DNA from: Prevotella sp. ne3005
GTDB taxonomy: Bacteria > Bacteroidota > Bacteroidia > Bacteroidales > Bacteroidaceae
DNA: 64,000 nt
Direction of reading: 5' to 3'
Assembly: GCF_900110085.1 (NCBI RefSeq)
Contig: NZ_FOCK01000003.1
Coordinates: forward strand, 1 to 64,000
The notes under the pieces: generated by a model
Databases searched by the model: none
The model's input: the letters and a program-made list of their open reading frames with translations, nothing else
Told to the model about the DNA's origin: nothing
Part shown: positions 36,395 to 44,823 of the stretch, piece by piece
How positions within the stretch are numbered: the first letter of the stretch is position 1
Layout of the letters: each line of letters starts with the position of its first letter
Program-made: the position numbers and the translations under genes

Positions 36395-37378
36395 ATGTCA
36401 AAAGCAAATCAGCATAGCACAATTCTGCTTTCCATAGCAGGCTTTGCAGTCATCATCGCCGTAGTCGTCGTGGTAGGATTGTTCCAGTCGTCCGGCGACA
36501 AGGACGTCATTCAGGGACAAGTCGAAGTAACCGAGTATCGCGTGTCGAGCAAAGTGGCCGGGCGCATCGTGGAACTGCGGGTGCAGGAGGGCGACTACGT
36601 CCATGTGGGCGACACGCTGGCCATCCTCGATGTGCCCGAGGTACAGGCCAAGATGCAGCAGGCACAGAGTGCCGAGGAGGCAGCGGCAGCCATGGAGCGC
36701 AAGGCCCTCAACGGCACCCGTCAGGAGCAGATACAGTCAACCCATAGCGTGCTGCAGCAGGCGCAGGCCTCTTTCGACATTGCCGAGAAGTCCTACCGCC
36801 GCATCCAGCATCTCTTCGACGAGGGTGTCATGTCGGCCCAGAAGCGCGACGAGGCCTACGCCCACTACCGCGCCGCCGAGGCTCAGATGCATGCCGCTCA
36901 GAGCCAGTATGACATGGCGGTGAACGGTGCCCGCCGCGAGGACAAGGACGCCGCCACGGCACAGGTCAGCCGTGCCCGTGGAGCCGTCGATGAGGTGGGC
37001 AGTTACGTCCGCGAGACGGTGCAGACGGCACAGATGGAGGGTGAAGTCACCGATGTCTATCCCAAACTCGGCGAACTCGTCGGCACCGGCTCGCCCATCA
37101 TGTCGATAGCCGTCATGAGCGACCTCTACGGCACGTTCAACATGCGCGAAGACCAACTCCACGGCATCACCGTCGGCTCAGACATCTCCGCCTTTGTCCC
37201 CTCCTTCAACAAGGAGATCCGTATGCGCGTCTATTATCTGAAAGACCAAGGCACCTACGCCGTCTGGAAGGCCACCAAGGCCAACGGCGGCTACGACCTG
37301 AAGACCTTCGAGGTCAAGGCCCGCCCCATCGACCGCCCCGACGGTCTGCGGCCAGGCATGTCGCTGGTGCTTAGATAA
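36395..37378 (+). CDS. HlyD-family periplasmic adaptor (membrane fusion protein)
   Basis: This 327-residue protein has a single N-terminal membrane anchor (ILLSIAGFAVIIAVVVVVGLF) followed by a biotinyl-lipoyl half (VAGRIVELRVQEGDYVHVGDTLAILD), a helical hairpin (about 85-215) and the returning barrel-sandwich half (EGEVTDVYPKLGELVGTGSPI). It bridges an inner-membrane transporter and TolC. The ATG at 36395 precedes the anchor; the longer frame reads through repeats. No permease follows: the likely partners, two ABC-2 permeases with the same operator, lie at 55.1 kb. The 60 nt after its stop show nothing. Confidence 0.9.
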   Translation: MSKANQHSTILLSIAGFAVIIAVVVVVGLFQSSGDKDVIQGQVEVTEYRVSSKVAGRIVELRVQEGDYVHVGDTLAILDVPEVQAKMQQAQSAEEAAAAMERKALNGTRQEQIQSTHSVLQQAQASFDIAEKSYRRIQHLFDEGVMSAQKRDEAYAHYRAAEAQMHAAQSQYDMAVNGARREDKDAATAQVSRARGAVDEVGSYVRETVQTAQMEGEVTDVYPKLGELVGTGSPIMSIAVMSDLYGTFNMREDQLHGITVGSDISAFVPSFNKEIRMRVYYLKDQGTYAVWKATKANGGYDLKTFEVKARPIDRPDGLRPGMSLVLR

Positions 37379-37440
37379 AAAGCGGGAATTATATAATGAG
37401 TGGAATGCTTTTCGTTTACAGATGTGGAGAATCTATAAGG

Positions 37441-38328
37441 CTATCGCCAAAGCGGTTCGCGTTCCCATTGCTGCGAAAACCCCATAGCCGATGGGCTAAT
37501 GGTGGGGTACTTCTTAAATAGGGCTTTAATGTCTGCAACAAATGTATTTTGTGCATCAATGCCGTTCATCCAGTAAGCAATGCAACAAAAAAGGGCGTAG
37601 GGACTAGTTGGAGCAATGCCATTTACATTAACCCATACATTGCGCATGACAGGTGGCAATTGTGGCCTGTTAGGAAAATTTCGATTCCAAACACGGGCGT
37701 GATGGGCGCAGTGATTGCGAAGCACATTAACCGCTACCATCCAGCTTTCCAGTGCTTCTGGCTTTGAAACTCCAAAGCTTCTGGCTATACGTTTGCGGAC
37801 AGGCGTATCGGAAAAATTGCGATAAAGCCGGGTAAGACAGCCAAAGGATATCAGTTCAAGCATTTTCCAAGCAGGTGGAAAATTGGATGTGCCATACTTC
37901 AATGTATGCTCCTTGATAAACTCCTCCTTGGTACGTTCCAGTTCTCGTTGCAAAGTGGTCAGATTCTCGGCAAACTTTCTCTTGTCTGTGGCCAATGATA
38001 CATCAAGGAACCAAAACGGGCCATGAGCAAGGGAGAACTGGTGAATGACCTGTGAGCGAAGGGCTATCTCAATTCTCTGAATAGCCCCAAACAAGAGTTT
38101 GCGGAGTTCAACATCAAAAGAATACAATGTGGCTACCTGTTCGAAAGTGGTGCCTGAACGGTATTTACCATCGGGCTGCATGAATACTCGCAAGTAGGCA
38201 GCGAATCGGAAGTAACTGACATTATTGAGGAATTGTTCTGCCTTTGCAGAATCAAGAATTGTTATTCCTCGCTGTTGCAAGGCAATAAGTTGGTCACTGA
38301 TACTGAGTGCGGGTTTGTTATATTCCAT
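37441..38328 (-). CDS. Abi_2 (AbiD/AbiF) family abortive-infection protein
   Basis: This 295-residue protein starts at ATG 38328 (MEYNKPALSI). The Abi_2 features are the N-terminal LSISDQLIALQQRGI, the block YFRFAAYLRVF and the C-terminal HEPN-type motif RNHCAHHARVWNR (R-x4-H class), the presumed RNase centre. Such proteins abort phage infection or act as toxins controlled by RNA. It is alone between hlyD (+) and a shortened LPS-kinase-like gene, so it looks like an insertion. Its 70-nt leader contains an intrinsic-terminator hairpin. Confidence 0.88.
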   Translation of the reverse strand: MEYNKPALSISDQLIALQQRGITILDSAKAEQFLNNVSYFRFAAYLRVFMQPDGKYRSGTTFEQVATLYSFDVELRKLLFGAIQRIEIALRSQVIHQFSLAHGPFWFLDVSLATDKRKFAENLTTLQRELERTKEEFIKEHTLKYGTSNFPPAWKMLELISFGCLTRLYRNFSDTPVRKRIARSFGVSKPEALESWMVAVNVLRNHCAHHARVWNRNFPNRPQLPPVMRNVWVNVNGIAPTSPYALFCCIAYWMNGIDAQNTFVADIKALFKKYPTISPSAMGFSQQWEREPLWR

Positions 38329-38340
38329 AAGCCTATATAC

Positions 38341-38391
38341 AAAAAAGGTCCGCCCTGGTACGCTGGTCAACGGGAAGCGTGGCGGAGTCTG
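38341..38391 (-). ncRNA. Structured terminator-like leader RNA of the Abi_2 gene
   Basis: Read on the minus strand, the leader forms a 6-bp stem TCCGCC/GGCGGA (plus-strand 38381-38386 and 38349-38354) enclosing a 5-bp stem ACGCT/AGCGT (38376-38380 and 38360-38364), followed by CC and six U (38341-38346). That is a rho-independent terminator 13 nt before the Abi start codon. It may yield a short RNA of about 50 nt and limit read-through, as in RNA-antitoxin arrangements. A conserved AbiF RNA motif beside such genes is recalled from the literature but was not compared here. Confidence 0.65.
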
Positions 38392-38397
38392 ACGTTG

Positions 38398-38405
38398 CAA
38401 AGGTA
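38398..38405 (-). promoter_or_regulatory. Abi_2 gene -7 box
   Basis: TACCTTTG on the minus strand, just upstream of the structured leader. It lacks the neighbouring regulon element. Confidence 0.6.
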
Positions 38406-38444
38406 CGAATAATAATTGAAACCGCAAAACTTTTTAGCAAAAAT

Positions 38445-39026
38445 TTATTTCAGACAGAAATATCGACCGCGAATCTTGATGCGATTGATGTCTATTTGGG
38501 CGAAATGGTATTCGTCACCACGTTTATATACTAATGTGTTGTTGGGGTCTGCGTCGGTGATGTCTATGCCTTTTTCCGTCAATAGCCGTTTGAAGTTCAT
38601 ATAACCCGTCAATATCTTCTCGTGCTCGCGTCTAACCTTGATGAGATGCCACATCCGTCTGCCAGGAATGTACGGCAGATATTCGGAAACGAAATAGGAG
38701 GTGTGGTAGAAGCCCATCCGCCTGACAACAATATAAGCCACAGGCGGGGCAGTCTCTATTCCGTGTTCAAGCAGATAGTTGGCTTTCTCGTAAGCCTGTT
38801 GAGCCTTGCTCTTCAAGAGGCTTGAATAGAGCATTCGTTTCCAGAAAGGAACTTCACGATACTGCTTGACCACGAAACTCTTGCCACCAGTAGATACTCT
38901 TGCCACAAAGTTCCGTCCGTCCTCATAGACTTGCTCATAGCGCACATTCCCCTGAGGCACCTTTATCAGTTGCCGCTCAAAGTCCGAATACTTCGGATTG
39001 ACATATAGTTGCATATCCATGACCAT
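38445..39026 (-). CDS. LPS-kinase-like (Kdo/WaaP/InaA) protein, probably C-terminally truncated
   Basis: This protein of up to 193 residues has a kinase-like fold: nucleotide-binding Lys in KSFVVKQYREVPF, a long central helix (ERANYLLEHGIETAPP-like) and a catalytic-loop equivalent ITDADPNN, where related proteins have HxDxxxxN, then the metal site QIDINR. Members phosphorylate LPS core sugars. It ends 13 residues after DINR, whereas relatives I recall run on about 50 residues more. The Abi_2 unit begins 40 nt downstream, so insertion may have cut it. It is 14 nt after DUF5686, in its operon. The start may be ATG 39014. Confidence 0.7.
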   Translation of the reverse strand: MVMDMQLYVNPKYSDFERQLIKVPQGNVRYEQVYEDGRNFVARVSTGGKSFVVKQYREVPFWKRMLYSSLLKSKAQQAYEKANYLLEHGIETAPPVAYIVVRRMGFYHTSYFVSEYLPYIPGRRMWHLIKVRREHEKILTGYMNFKRLLTEKGIDITDADPNNTLVYKRGDEYHFAQIDINRIKIRGRYFCLK

Positions 39027-39040
39027 ATTTTGTTTGATGA

Positions 39041-41602
39041 TTAGAACGTCATTCGCATGGTGAAGCGGACACCTTGCTTCTCGCAGGTGGGCAGGTCGCG
39101 GTAGTTGAAGCGGCGCACGTATTCCACATGCAGCAGTTTGAAGATGTTGTGGATACCGATGACACCCTCTACGTATGGTTTGCTGCCGTCCATCACGTAG
39201 CAGTCTTCAGGGAAGTACATCAGACGATGCTCACCAGCATTCTCCGACAATAGTGGATTGTTCTTGTCCGCCAGTCCGCCCCAGAGCACGTTGACGGCAA
39301 AGTATTCGCGCCACTTCAGGCGGTGCAGCAGTGGTACTCGGTTCAGTAGTTTGCCGTTCATGTCCCACGACACCATCAGCGAGGCGTAACGATCGTTCAG
39401 GAACTCCATGTTGTTGATGAGGTTGAACGTTTCGTCCTCGATGATATACGACTGGTTGGCGGCAGGATGGATAAGTAGCGGATAAGGCACCTGGTTCCAC
39501 TGTATGCCGCCCTTCAGGTGGCAGTCTATCTTGCCCCACGACTTCATCCAGAAGCGTTTGTAGATGCTGGCCTCGGTGTAGTTGTAGGCATAGTCGCCAC
39601 CGAAGACGTTTTTCAGCCCCAGCGTATGCCCAATGGTGAAGACGGGCTGATCCAGATTGATGGTCAGGCGGCGCTGCTTGGTGTTGACGTAAGTCTCACC
39701 GGCTGCATAGCGCAGTTCGGCATGAAGTTCTGTGGTGCGAAGGAATTCACGGTGGAAGGCCTTTCGGTCAATATAGTCTATTCGTGGTTCGTCAAGCCGA
39801 CGGAACGACATGGCACCGCAGGCCTCGTTCTCTTCCAGTTTCAGGGCCGTACTGATGCGCAGACCACCCTCCAGTTCGTAGTCGAACGCAAGACGCTGGC
39901 GGTTATAGGTCATCATCTTGTCAATCTCGGCCCACTTGAAAGCGACGAGGAAGTTATCCTTGTCGGTAGGCACGAAGCGATCGCTGGGTGAGCAGACATC
40001 GTATGTGGATTGCAACGAGAGTGTGCGTCGCGGGAACTCGCGGGGCAGGTACTCCTTGGCATTCAGCGACCAGATGACCTCAGCGTCGTAGTAGTTCTTG
40101 TGGCTGCTGAATCCGTGGGCGTAATAGCCCTTCAGAAACAGGTGCTTGTGCAGGTTGGCGGTAGTCTGTGCACTGGCTCGTGTGCGCCATCCGTCGATGT
40201 AGTTGTGGGTCAGCAGCGTGTTCACAGGTCCGATGTCCACCTTCGAAGGACTGCCCGTCTCCACGAAGTTCTCTATCAGCGCCTTCAGTCCGAACACCAC
40301 ATATTTGAGACCCTTGACCTGCTCGATATGCTTCACGAATGCCGCCATGCCACTCTCGCTCTTTGTCAGTTCCACCTTGCGGTACTGCGCCCAGAAGTCG
40401 TCGCCCCGCATCTGCGCATCGGCTTCGCGCACCTCCTGTCGCTTGCCCTTGAACAATGACTTCGGCAACGGGTCGAAGGCATAGTCCGACAGCCGCGTGG
40501 TGCGGATGACGAGCACTTGCCGAAGGAATTTCGCAAACTTCATCTCAGTAAGCATATCGTCCTTCGTCAGCACCCACTCGCCATTGTCCAAACGTGTGAA
40601 CTCCTGCTCCACACGCAGGTTCTCTACGAAGTTCACATCCGTCTTCTTGGGCAATGTCAGTTCGCAGCGGCGCACGTGCAGCGTTGAGTCGTCGAGCACG
40701 TAGAGGTCGCCACGGAATCCGAAATCCTGCTGGTTGTTGGGTAGGAAGTGCAGGTGGATGCAGCGGTCTCGCTCCACATAGACCGTATCCTCTATGTAGA
40801 AACGGTAGAAGGCGATGGCATCCTTGCCAATGGGCGAAGTAAAGGGATATTGCAGCAGACGTATCTGGTCGTCGTAGAGGTTGATATCAGTAAACACATC
40901 TTTCACCACGATGTTGAGGATGTCACCCGTCTGGAAGAGGTCGTTCACGCCCGACGACTGCTGTCCGCGAATGATGGTCCGCTCTGCACGCGGCTCCCGT
41001 CTGTACACCTTTTGCGACACCGTCTCATCTACACTGATGGGCAGAATCATCTTGCCGTTGTACTCACACCGTTCCACCTGCTCCAGCAGCCACGTCGCCT
41101 TAGTGAACGGCTTGCGCTCCAGTTGTTCTGGCTGCAGGTCGTTCATGGCCAGCGTCAACTTCTCATATTTATTATATTGGTAGTAGTCGTAACGCGACAA
41201 GTCGGTCTGCTTCTTTGCCGCTATCACGCGCCGCATCAGTTCCACGGCAGGGTTGTCCCGTCGACTGTATCTACGGCGTTTGGCCTTGACCTTTACCTCC
41301 GTCAACATTTGGTTGTCAGGCTTTAGTTTGATGTCCTGCAAGGGCTTCGTCCTCTCATTCACCGCAATAATGCGCGGCTTGTAGCCCACTGCACTGAAGG
41401 TCAGGTTCCAACCATTCTGGCGGCTAATCAGATATCGCCCCTGTTCATCGCAGAGAGTACTCACGTCATGTCCTTTATATACTACACTTGCCAGTGGAAT
41501 CGGTTCTCCCGTTTCCGCATCCGTCACGTGTCCGCCAATTTGCTGTGCCTGCAAGTTCAGGGCAGCAATTATCATCAATGTAAATGTAACAATTCGTCTC
41601 AT
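39041..41602 (-). CDS. DUF5686 outer-membrane protein with carboxypeptidase-like N-domain
   Basis: This 853-residue protein starts at ATG 41602 (MRRIVTFTLMII...), 8 nt after a -7 box. A signal peptide is followed by a CarboxypepD_reg-like domain (IGGHVTDAETGEPIPLASVVYKG, about 22-100) and the large DUF5686 region, beta-rich and ending in an aromatic residue (RFTMRMTF), as outer-membrane barrels do. The function is unknown. It is divergent from the lipid cluster and both promoters carry the shared element. The LPS-kinase-like gene follows in the operon. Confidence 0.88.
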   Translation of the reverse strand: MRRIVTFTLMIIAALNLQAQQIGGHVTDAETGEPIPLASVVYKGHDVSTLCDEQGRYLISRQNGWNLTFSAVGYKPRIIAVNERTKPLQDIKLKPDNQMLTEVKVKAKRRRYSRRDNPAVELMRRVIAAKKQTDLSRYDYYQYNKYEKLTLAMNDLQPEQLERKPFTKATWLLEQVERCEYNGKMILPISVDETVSQKVYRREPRAERTIIRGQQSSGVNDLFQTGDILNIVVKDVFTDINLYDDQIRLLQYPFTSPIGKDAIAFYRFYIEDTVYVERDRCIHLHFLPNNQQDFGFRGDLYVLDDSTLHVRRCELTLPKKTDVNFVENLRVEQEFTRLDNGEWVLTKDDMLTEMKFAKFLRQVLVIRTTRLSDYAFDPLPKSLFKGKRQEVREADAQMRGDDFWAQYRKVELTKSESGMAAFVKHIEQVKGLKYVVFGLKALIENFVETGSPSKVDIGPVNTLLTHNYIDGWRTRASAQTTANLHKHLFLKGYYAHGFSSHKNYYDAEVIWSLNAKEYLPREFPRRTLSLQSTYDVCSPSDRFVPTDKDNFLVAFKWAEIDKMMTYNRQRLAFDYELEGGLRISTALKLEENEACGAMSFRRLDEPRIDYIDRKAFHREFLRTTELHAELRYAAGETYVNTKQRRLTINLDQPVFTIGHTLGLKNVFGGDYAYNYTEASIYKRFWMKSWGKIDCHLKGGIQWNQVPYPLLIHPAANQSYIIEDETFNLINNMEFLNDRYASLMVSWDMNGKLLNRVPLLHRLKWREYFAVNVLWGGLADKNNPLLSENAGEHRLMYFPEDCYVMDGSKPYVEGVIGIHNIFKLLHVEYVRRFNYRDLPTCEKQGVRFTMRMTF

Positions 41603-41610
41603 AACTGCTG

Positions 41611-41653
41611 CAAAAGTACTGGTTAAGTACGACAACTTGGTGTTCTGGATTTC
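41611..41653 (-). promoter_or_regulatory. Regulon element (c) and -7 box for DUF5686 operon
   Basis: The element is at 41629-41653 on the minus strand (begins GAAATCCAGAACACC), then 10 nt, then TACTTTTG (41611-41618). Confidence 0.8.
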
Positions 41654-41703
41654 TTTGGATTTGCCGCGTTTTGGTATTGCTTCTTTTCCGATACATTTAT
41701 GCG

Positions 41704-41746
41704 GAAATCGACGACACCACGGTGTCACAATTTGTGTGTACTTTTG
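41704..41746 (+). promoter_or_regulatory. Regulon element (d) and -7 box of the lipid gene cluster
   Basis: The element is at 41704-41728 (begins GAAATCGACGACACC) and contains the inverted pair GACACC/GGTGTC (41713-41718, 41721-41726). After 10 nt comes TACTTTTG (41739-41746), and after 5 more nt the ATG of the first cluster gene. Confidence 0.8.
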
Positions 41747-41751
41747 CAGCC

Positions 41752-42885
41752 ATGATGAACGACTTGATAGTAAAAAGGGTAACAACCCGACGTGAAATGG
41801 ACGACTTTGTCCGTTTGCCGAGCAGGCTCTACAGAGACTGTCCGCAGTACGTGCCGGATATGGAGCGCGACATACGCGACATGTTCGACCCACGCAAGAA
41901 CGCGGGACTTGAATTCTGTGAGGTACAGCCTTTCGTTGCCTATTACTGGAGTACGCCCGTGGGACGCATCGTAGGCATCATCAACCATCGGGCAAACCGA
42001 AAGTGGGAGAGGCGATGCGTGTGTTTTGGGCTGATAGAGTTTATCGACCACTCGGAGGTAAGCCAGGCATTGCTGTCGGCTGTAGAACAGTGGGGCTATC
42101 AGAGGGGCATGGACTGCATACAGGGTCCGCTGGGCATCACCGACTTTGATAAGGAGGGGATGCTGGTGGAGGACTTCGACCTCGTGGGAGCCATGACCTC
42201 TATCTACAATCACGCATACTACCCGCAGCACATGGAGGCTCTGGGCTATCAGAAGGCTGCGGACTGGATTCAGTTCCGCTTGCAAGTGCCGGAGCAGTTG
42301 CCTGCCCGTTTTGAGCGGGTGGCACAGCTGAGCAAGGAGATGTTTGGACTTCGTGTGCGAACGATGACACGGAAGGACGTGCGAGGCGGCTATGCCCAGC
42401 AGGCCTTCGACTTGTTCAACCAGTGCTATTCGCAGTTGTTCGGTTTTACGGAATTCACGCCAGAACAGACGGAGGAGTTTATCAGGCAGTATCAGCCGCT
42501 GGTAGATCTTCGGCTGGTGCCAGTCGTGGAGAACAAGGAGGGCGAGATAGTGGGCATTGCGGTGACGATGGTTAGTCTGGTGGAAGCCCTGCAGAAGTCG
42601 CACGGACGGCTGTGGCCCTTGGGCTGGTGGCATCTGCTGAAGGCTTTGAAGTGGCAGCGCGCAGACCATGTGGAGATGCTGCTGGTGGCCGTTCGTCCCG
42701 ACTATCAGGGGCTGGGAGTCAATGCGCTGTTCTTTGAGTATCTGTTGCCTGTTTATCATGAGTATGGCATCCGATGGGCTGAGACGGGGCCACAGTTGGA
42801 GGATAACATCAAGGCACTCTCGCAATGGAAGGCTTTCAGTCCGGAGACAGTCAAGCGGCGTCGTTGCTATGAGAAGAAACTATAA
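41752..42885 (+). CDS. GNAT-like acyltransferase, first gene of the lipid cluster
   Basis: This 377-residue protein (MMNDLIVKRV...) has two GNAT-like halves. The second contains a plausible acyl-CoA/ACP-binding segment, VRPDYQGLGVNALFF (about residues 316-330). The N-terminal half has LPSRLYRDCPQYVPD, seen in Bacteroidota proteins annotated as N-acetyltransferase-like. It may transfer an acyl chain made by the ketosynthase/ACP genes that follow; this is inference from position. ATG lies 5 nt after the -7 box, so the cluster mRNA may be leaderless. The next gene starts 18 nt downstream. Confidence 0.75.
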   Translation: MMNDLIVKRVTTRREMDDFVRLPSRLYRDCPQYVPDMERDIRDMFDPRKNAGLEFCEVQPFVAYYWSTPVGRIVGIINHRANRKWERRCVCFGLIEFIDHSEVSQALLSAVEQWGYQRGMDCIQGPLGITDFDKEGMLVEDFDLVGAMTSIYNHAYYPQHMEALGYQKAADWIQFRLQVPEQLPARFERVAQLSKEMFGLRVRTMTRKDVRGGYAQQAFDLFNQCYSQLFGFTEFTPEQTEEFIRQYQPLVDLRLVPVVENKEGEIVGIAVTMVSLVEALQKSHGRLWPLGWWHLLKALKWQRADHVEMLLVAVRPDYQGLGVNALFFEYLLPVYHEYGIRWAETGPQLEDNIKALSQWKAFSPETVKRRRCYEKKL

Positions 42886-42903
42886 CTAAAGAATGAAGAC
42901 AAT

Positions 42904-44130
42904 ATGAAACGAAGAGTAGTCATTACAGGAATGGGCATCTGGTCGTGCCTGGGAACATCGTTAGAGGCAGTGCGCGATGCGCTCTATCAGGGGCGTAGCG
43001 GCATCATCTTCAGTCCGGAGCGAAAGAAGGCAGGGTTCCGCTCTGCCCTCTGTGCCGACGTTCCCAAGGCAGACCTGAAACCCTACTTAGACCGCAACAC
43101 ACGCCAGTTGATGCCCGAAGAGGCTCAGTATGCCTATATGGCCACACGACAGGCGCTCAGTCAGGCCCGACTGGATCAGGACTATATCGACTGCCATGAG
43201 GTGGGACTCATCTATGGCAACGACTCCGTGGCTGAGGCTACGATGACGGCCTTAGACAGATTCCGTCAGACGGGTTCGACGGCGGCCTGCGGTGGCGGTG
43301 CCATCTTCAAGTCGATGAACTCGACGGTGACGATGAACCTGGCCTGTCTGTTCCACCTGAGGGGTATCAATCTGACGGCTTCTGCCGCCTGCGCCTCCGG
43401 TTCGCAATCGATTGGTCTGGCCTGGATGCTGATTCGTAACGGCTTGCAGGACTGCATCGTCTGTGGCGGCGCACAGGAAGCCAATATGTACAGCGTGGCA
43501 GCCTTCGATGGCCTGATGGCTTTCTCGACCCGCGAGGACGCCCCGCAAAGGGCAAGCCGACCTTTCGACCGTGACCGCGACGGACTGGTGCCGGGAGGCG
43601 GTGCTGCCACACTCGTCGTAGAGAGTTACGAACATGCCGTGCGCCGTGGGGCGCCTATCCTGGCAGAGATTATAGGCTGGGGATTCTCCGGCAACGGCGA
43701 CCACATCTCGACACCCAACATCAGCGGGCCTGCCCGCTCGCTGGAACTCTGTTTCCTGAACAGCGGTGTGTCGCCCCACGACATCGGCTACGTCAATGCC
43801 CATGCTACTTCCACACGAGCCGGCGATGGACGCGAGGCAGAGGCCATTCATCAAGTGTTTGGCAGTTATCTGGTGCCTGTCACCTCGACAAAAGGCCAGA
43901 CGGGACATGAGATGTGGATGGCGGGAGCCTCGGAGGCCATCTACTCCATACTGATGATGCAGAACGACTTCATAGCGGGTAGTCTGAACTTCGATCATCC
44001 CGACGAGCACACGGCCTGCGTCAACGTCATTCCAGAGACAACGGATACACATTTCGATATGTTCCTCTCGAACTCATTCGGATTCGGAGGCACTAACTCA
44101 ACGCTTATTATTGGAAAGGTAAAAAAATAA
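42904..44130 (+). CDS. Beta-ketoacyl-ACP synthase (KAS I/II type)
   Basis: This 408-residue thiolase-fold condensing enzyme starts VVITGMGIWSCLG as FabF/FabB do. The catalytic triad is visible: Cys163 in SAACASGS, His300 in VNAHATST and His335 in KGQTGHEMW. It elongates an acyl-ACP with malonyl-ACP. It is a dedicated copy in the lipid cluster, next to its own ACP, dehydratase and reductase, as in aryl-polyene/flexirubin-like clusters. Unlike those, no chain-length-factor partner, ammonia lyase or aryl-CoA ligase is seen. Confidence 0.9.
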   Translation: MKRRVVITGMGIWSCLGTSLEAVRDALYQGRSGIIFSPERKKAGFRSALCADVPKADLKPYLDRNTRQLMPEEAQYAYMATRQALSQARLDQDYIDCHEVGLIYGNDSVAEATMTALDRFRQTGSTAACGGGAIFKSMNSTVTMNLACLFHLRGINLTASAACASGSQSIGLAWMLIRNGLQDCIVCGGAQEANMYSVAAFDGLMAFSTREDAPQRASRPFDRDRDGLVPGGGAATLVVESYEHAVRRGAPILAEIIGWGFSGNGDHISTPNISGPARSLELCFLNSGVSPHDIGYVNAHATSTRAGDGREAEAIHQVFGSYLVPVTSTKGQTGHEMWMAGASEAIYSILMMQNDFIAGSLNFDHPDEHTACVNVIPETTDTHFDMFLSNSFGFGGTNSTLIIGKVKK

Positions 44131-44135
44131 GAACT

Positions 44136-44378
44136 ATGACACGCGAAGAAATTACCCAGCGAGTGAATGCGATTATCGCAGAAGAATTTGAAGTGGACGA
44201 AAGTCTGCTGATGCCCGATGCCAACGTGAAGGAAACGCTTCAGTTGGACAGTCTGAACCTGGTTGACCTGGTAGCCCTGGTGCAGTATAATTTCCAGGTG
44301 ACCATTCCTGTGCAGGATCTGCCGAAGATTCAAAGGTTTGACGACCTCTACGAATACATCTTGGTCCATCAGGCATGA
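44136..44378 (+). CDS. Acyl carrier protein
   Basis: This 80-residue acidic four-helix protein has the phosphopantetheine attachment serine in LQLDSLNLVDLV (Ser about 38). It carries the growing acyl chain for the adjacent ketosynthase, dehydratase and SDR. No phosphopantetheinyl transferase is present in the window, so the housekeeping one must activate it. It lies 5 nt after the ketosynthase gene and overlaps the next gene by 4 nt. Confidence 0.92.
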   Translation: MTREEITQRVNAIIAEEFEVDESLLMPDANVKETLQLDSLNLVDLVALVQYNFQVTIPVQDLPKIQRFDDLYEYILVHQA

Positions 44379-44821
44379 TGCGAGGTGAGGACATCAAACG
44401 GCTCATTCCACAGCGCAACCCCATGCTGATGGTCGATGAGTTTGAAGCACTCGATGAGCAAACGGCACATACCGCCCTCACCGTGCGTTCTGACAACATG
44501 TTCCTGTACAGGAATGGCGAGTTGCCAGAGTCGGGTCTGATAGAGCATATCGCACAGTCGGCATCGGCACTGGCTGGCTATCAGGCACTATCATCCCCCC
44601 AGTCGGGGGGAACAGAGGGGGGCCTTGGAACCACTCAGCCGCCCGTGGGTATCATCGGCGAGGTGAAGCACTTTGAGTGCAGTCGCCGACCTGTCAATGG
44701 GGACAAGATAGAGACCTGCGTCTCGTTCGGCTTCTCCTTCGCAGGAGCCACCATCATTCGTGCCACCTCCTGTATTGCAGGCGAACAGATAGCAGAAACA
44801 CAAATGAAAATATTTATATAG
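44375..44821 (+). CDS. FabZ/ApeP-like hotdog 3-hydroxyacyl-ACP dehydratase with in-frame repeat insertion
   Basis: This 148-residue hotdog-fold protein opens with IKRLIPQRNPMLMVDEF, the FabZ-type region, and has LIEHIAQSASALAGYQA, the helix carrying the acidic catalytic residue. Between that helix and the next strand (VGIIGEVKHFE) lies a Gly-rich stretch SPQSGGTEGGLGTTQPP, encoded by a C-run/G-run repeat (about 44595-44624), absent from typical family members. It would dehydrate 3-hydroxyacyl-ACP in the cluster's fatty-acid or polyene cycle. Confidence 0.82.
   Translation: MMRGEDIKRLIPQRNPMLMVDEFEALDEQTAHTALTVRSDNMFLYRNGELPESGLIEHIAQSASALAGYQALSSPQSGGTEGGLGTTQPPVGIIGEVKHFECSRRPVNGDKIETCVSFGFSFAGATIIRATSCIAGEQIAETQMKIFI
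44595..44624 (+). repeat. G/C-run repeat embedded in frame in the dehydratase gene
   Basis: CCCCCC, four bases, GGGGGG, then AACAGAGGGGGG form a foldback of the kind often scattered through Bacteroidota genomes. Here it is translated. Confidence 0.6.
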
Positions 44822-44823
44822 TT

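Noticed and set aside
41725..42825. Minus-strand frame of 366 codons opposite the GNAT-like gene
   Set aside because: Antisense shadow; His/Leu/Gln-rich without motif, while the plus strand has a promoter, start and conserved segments.
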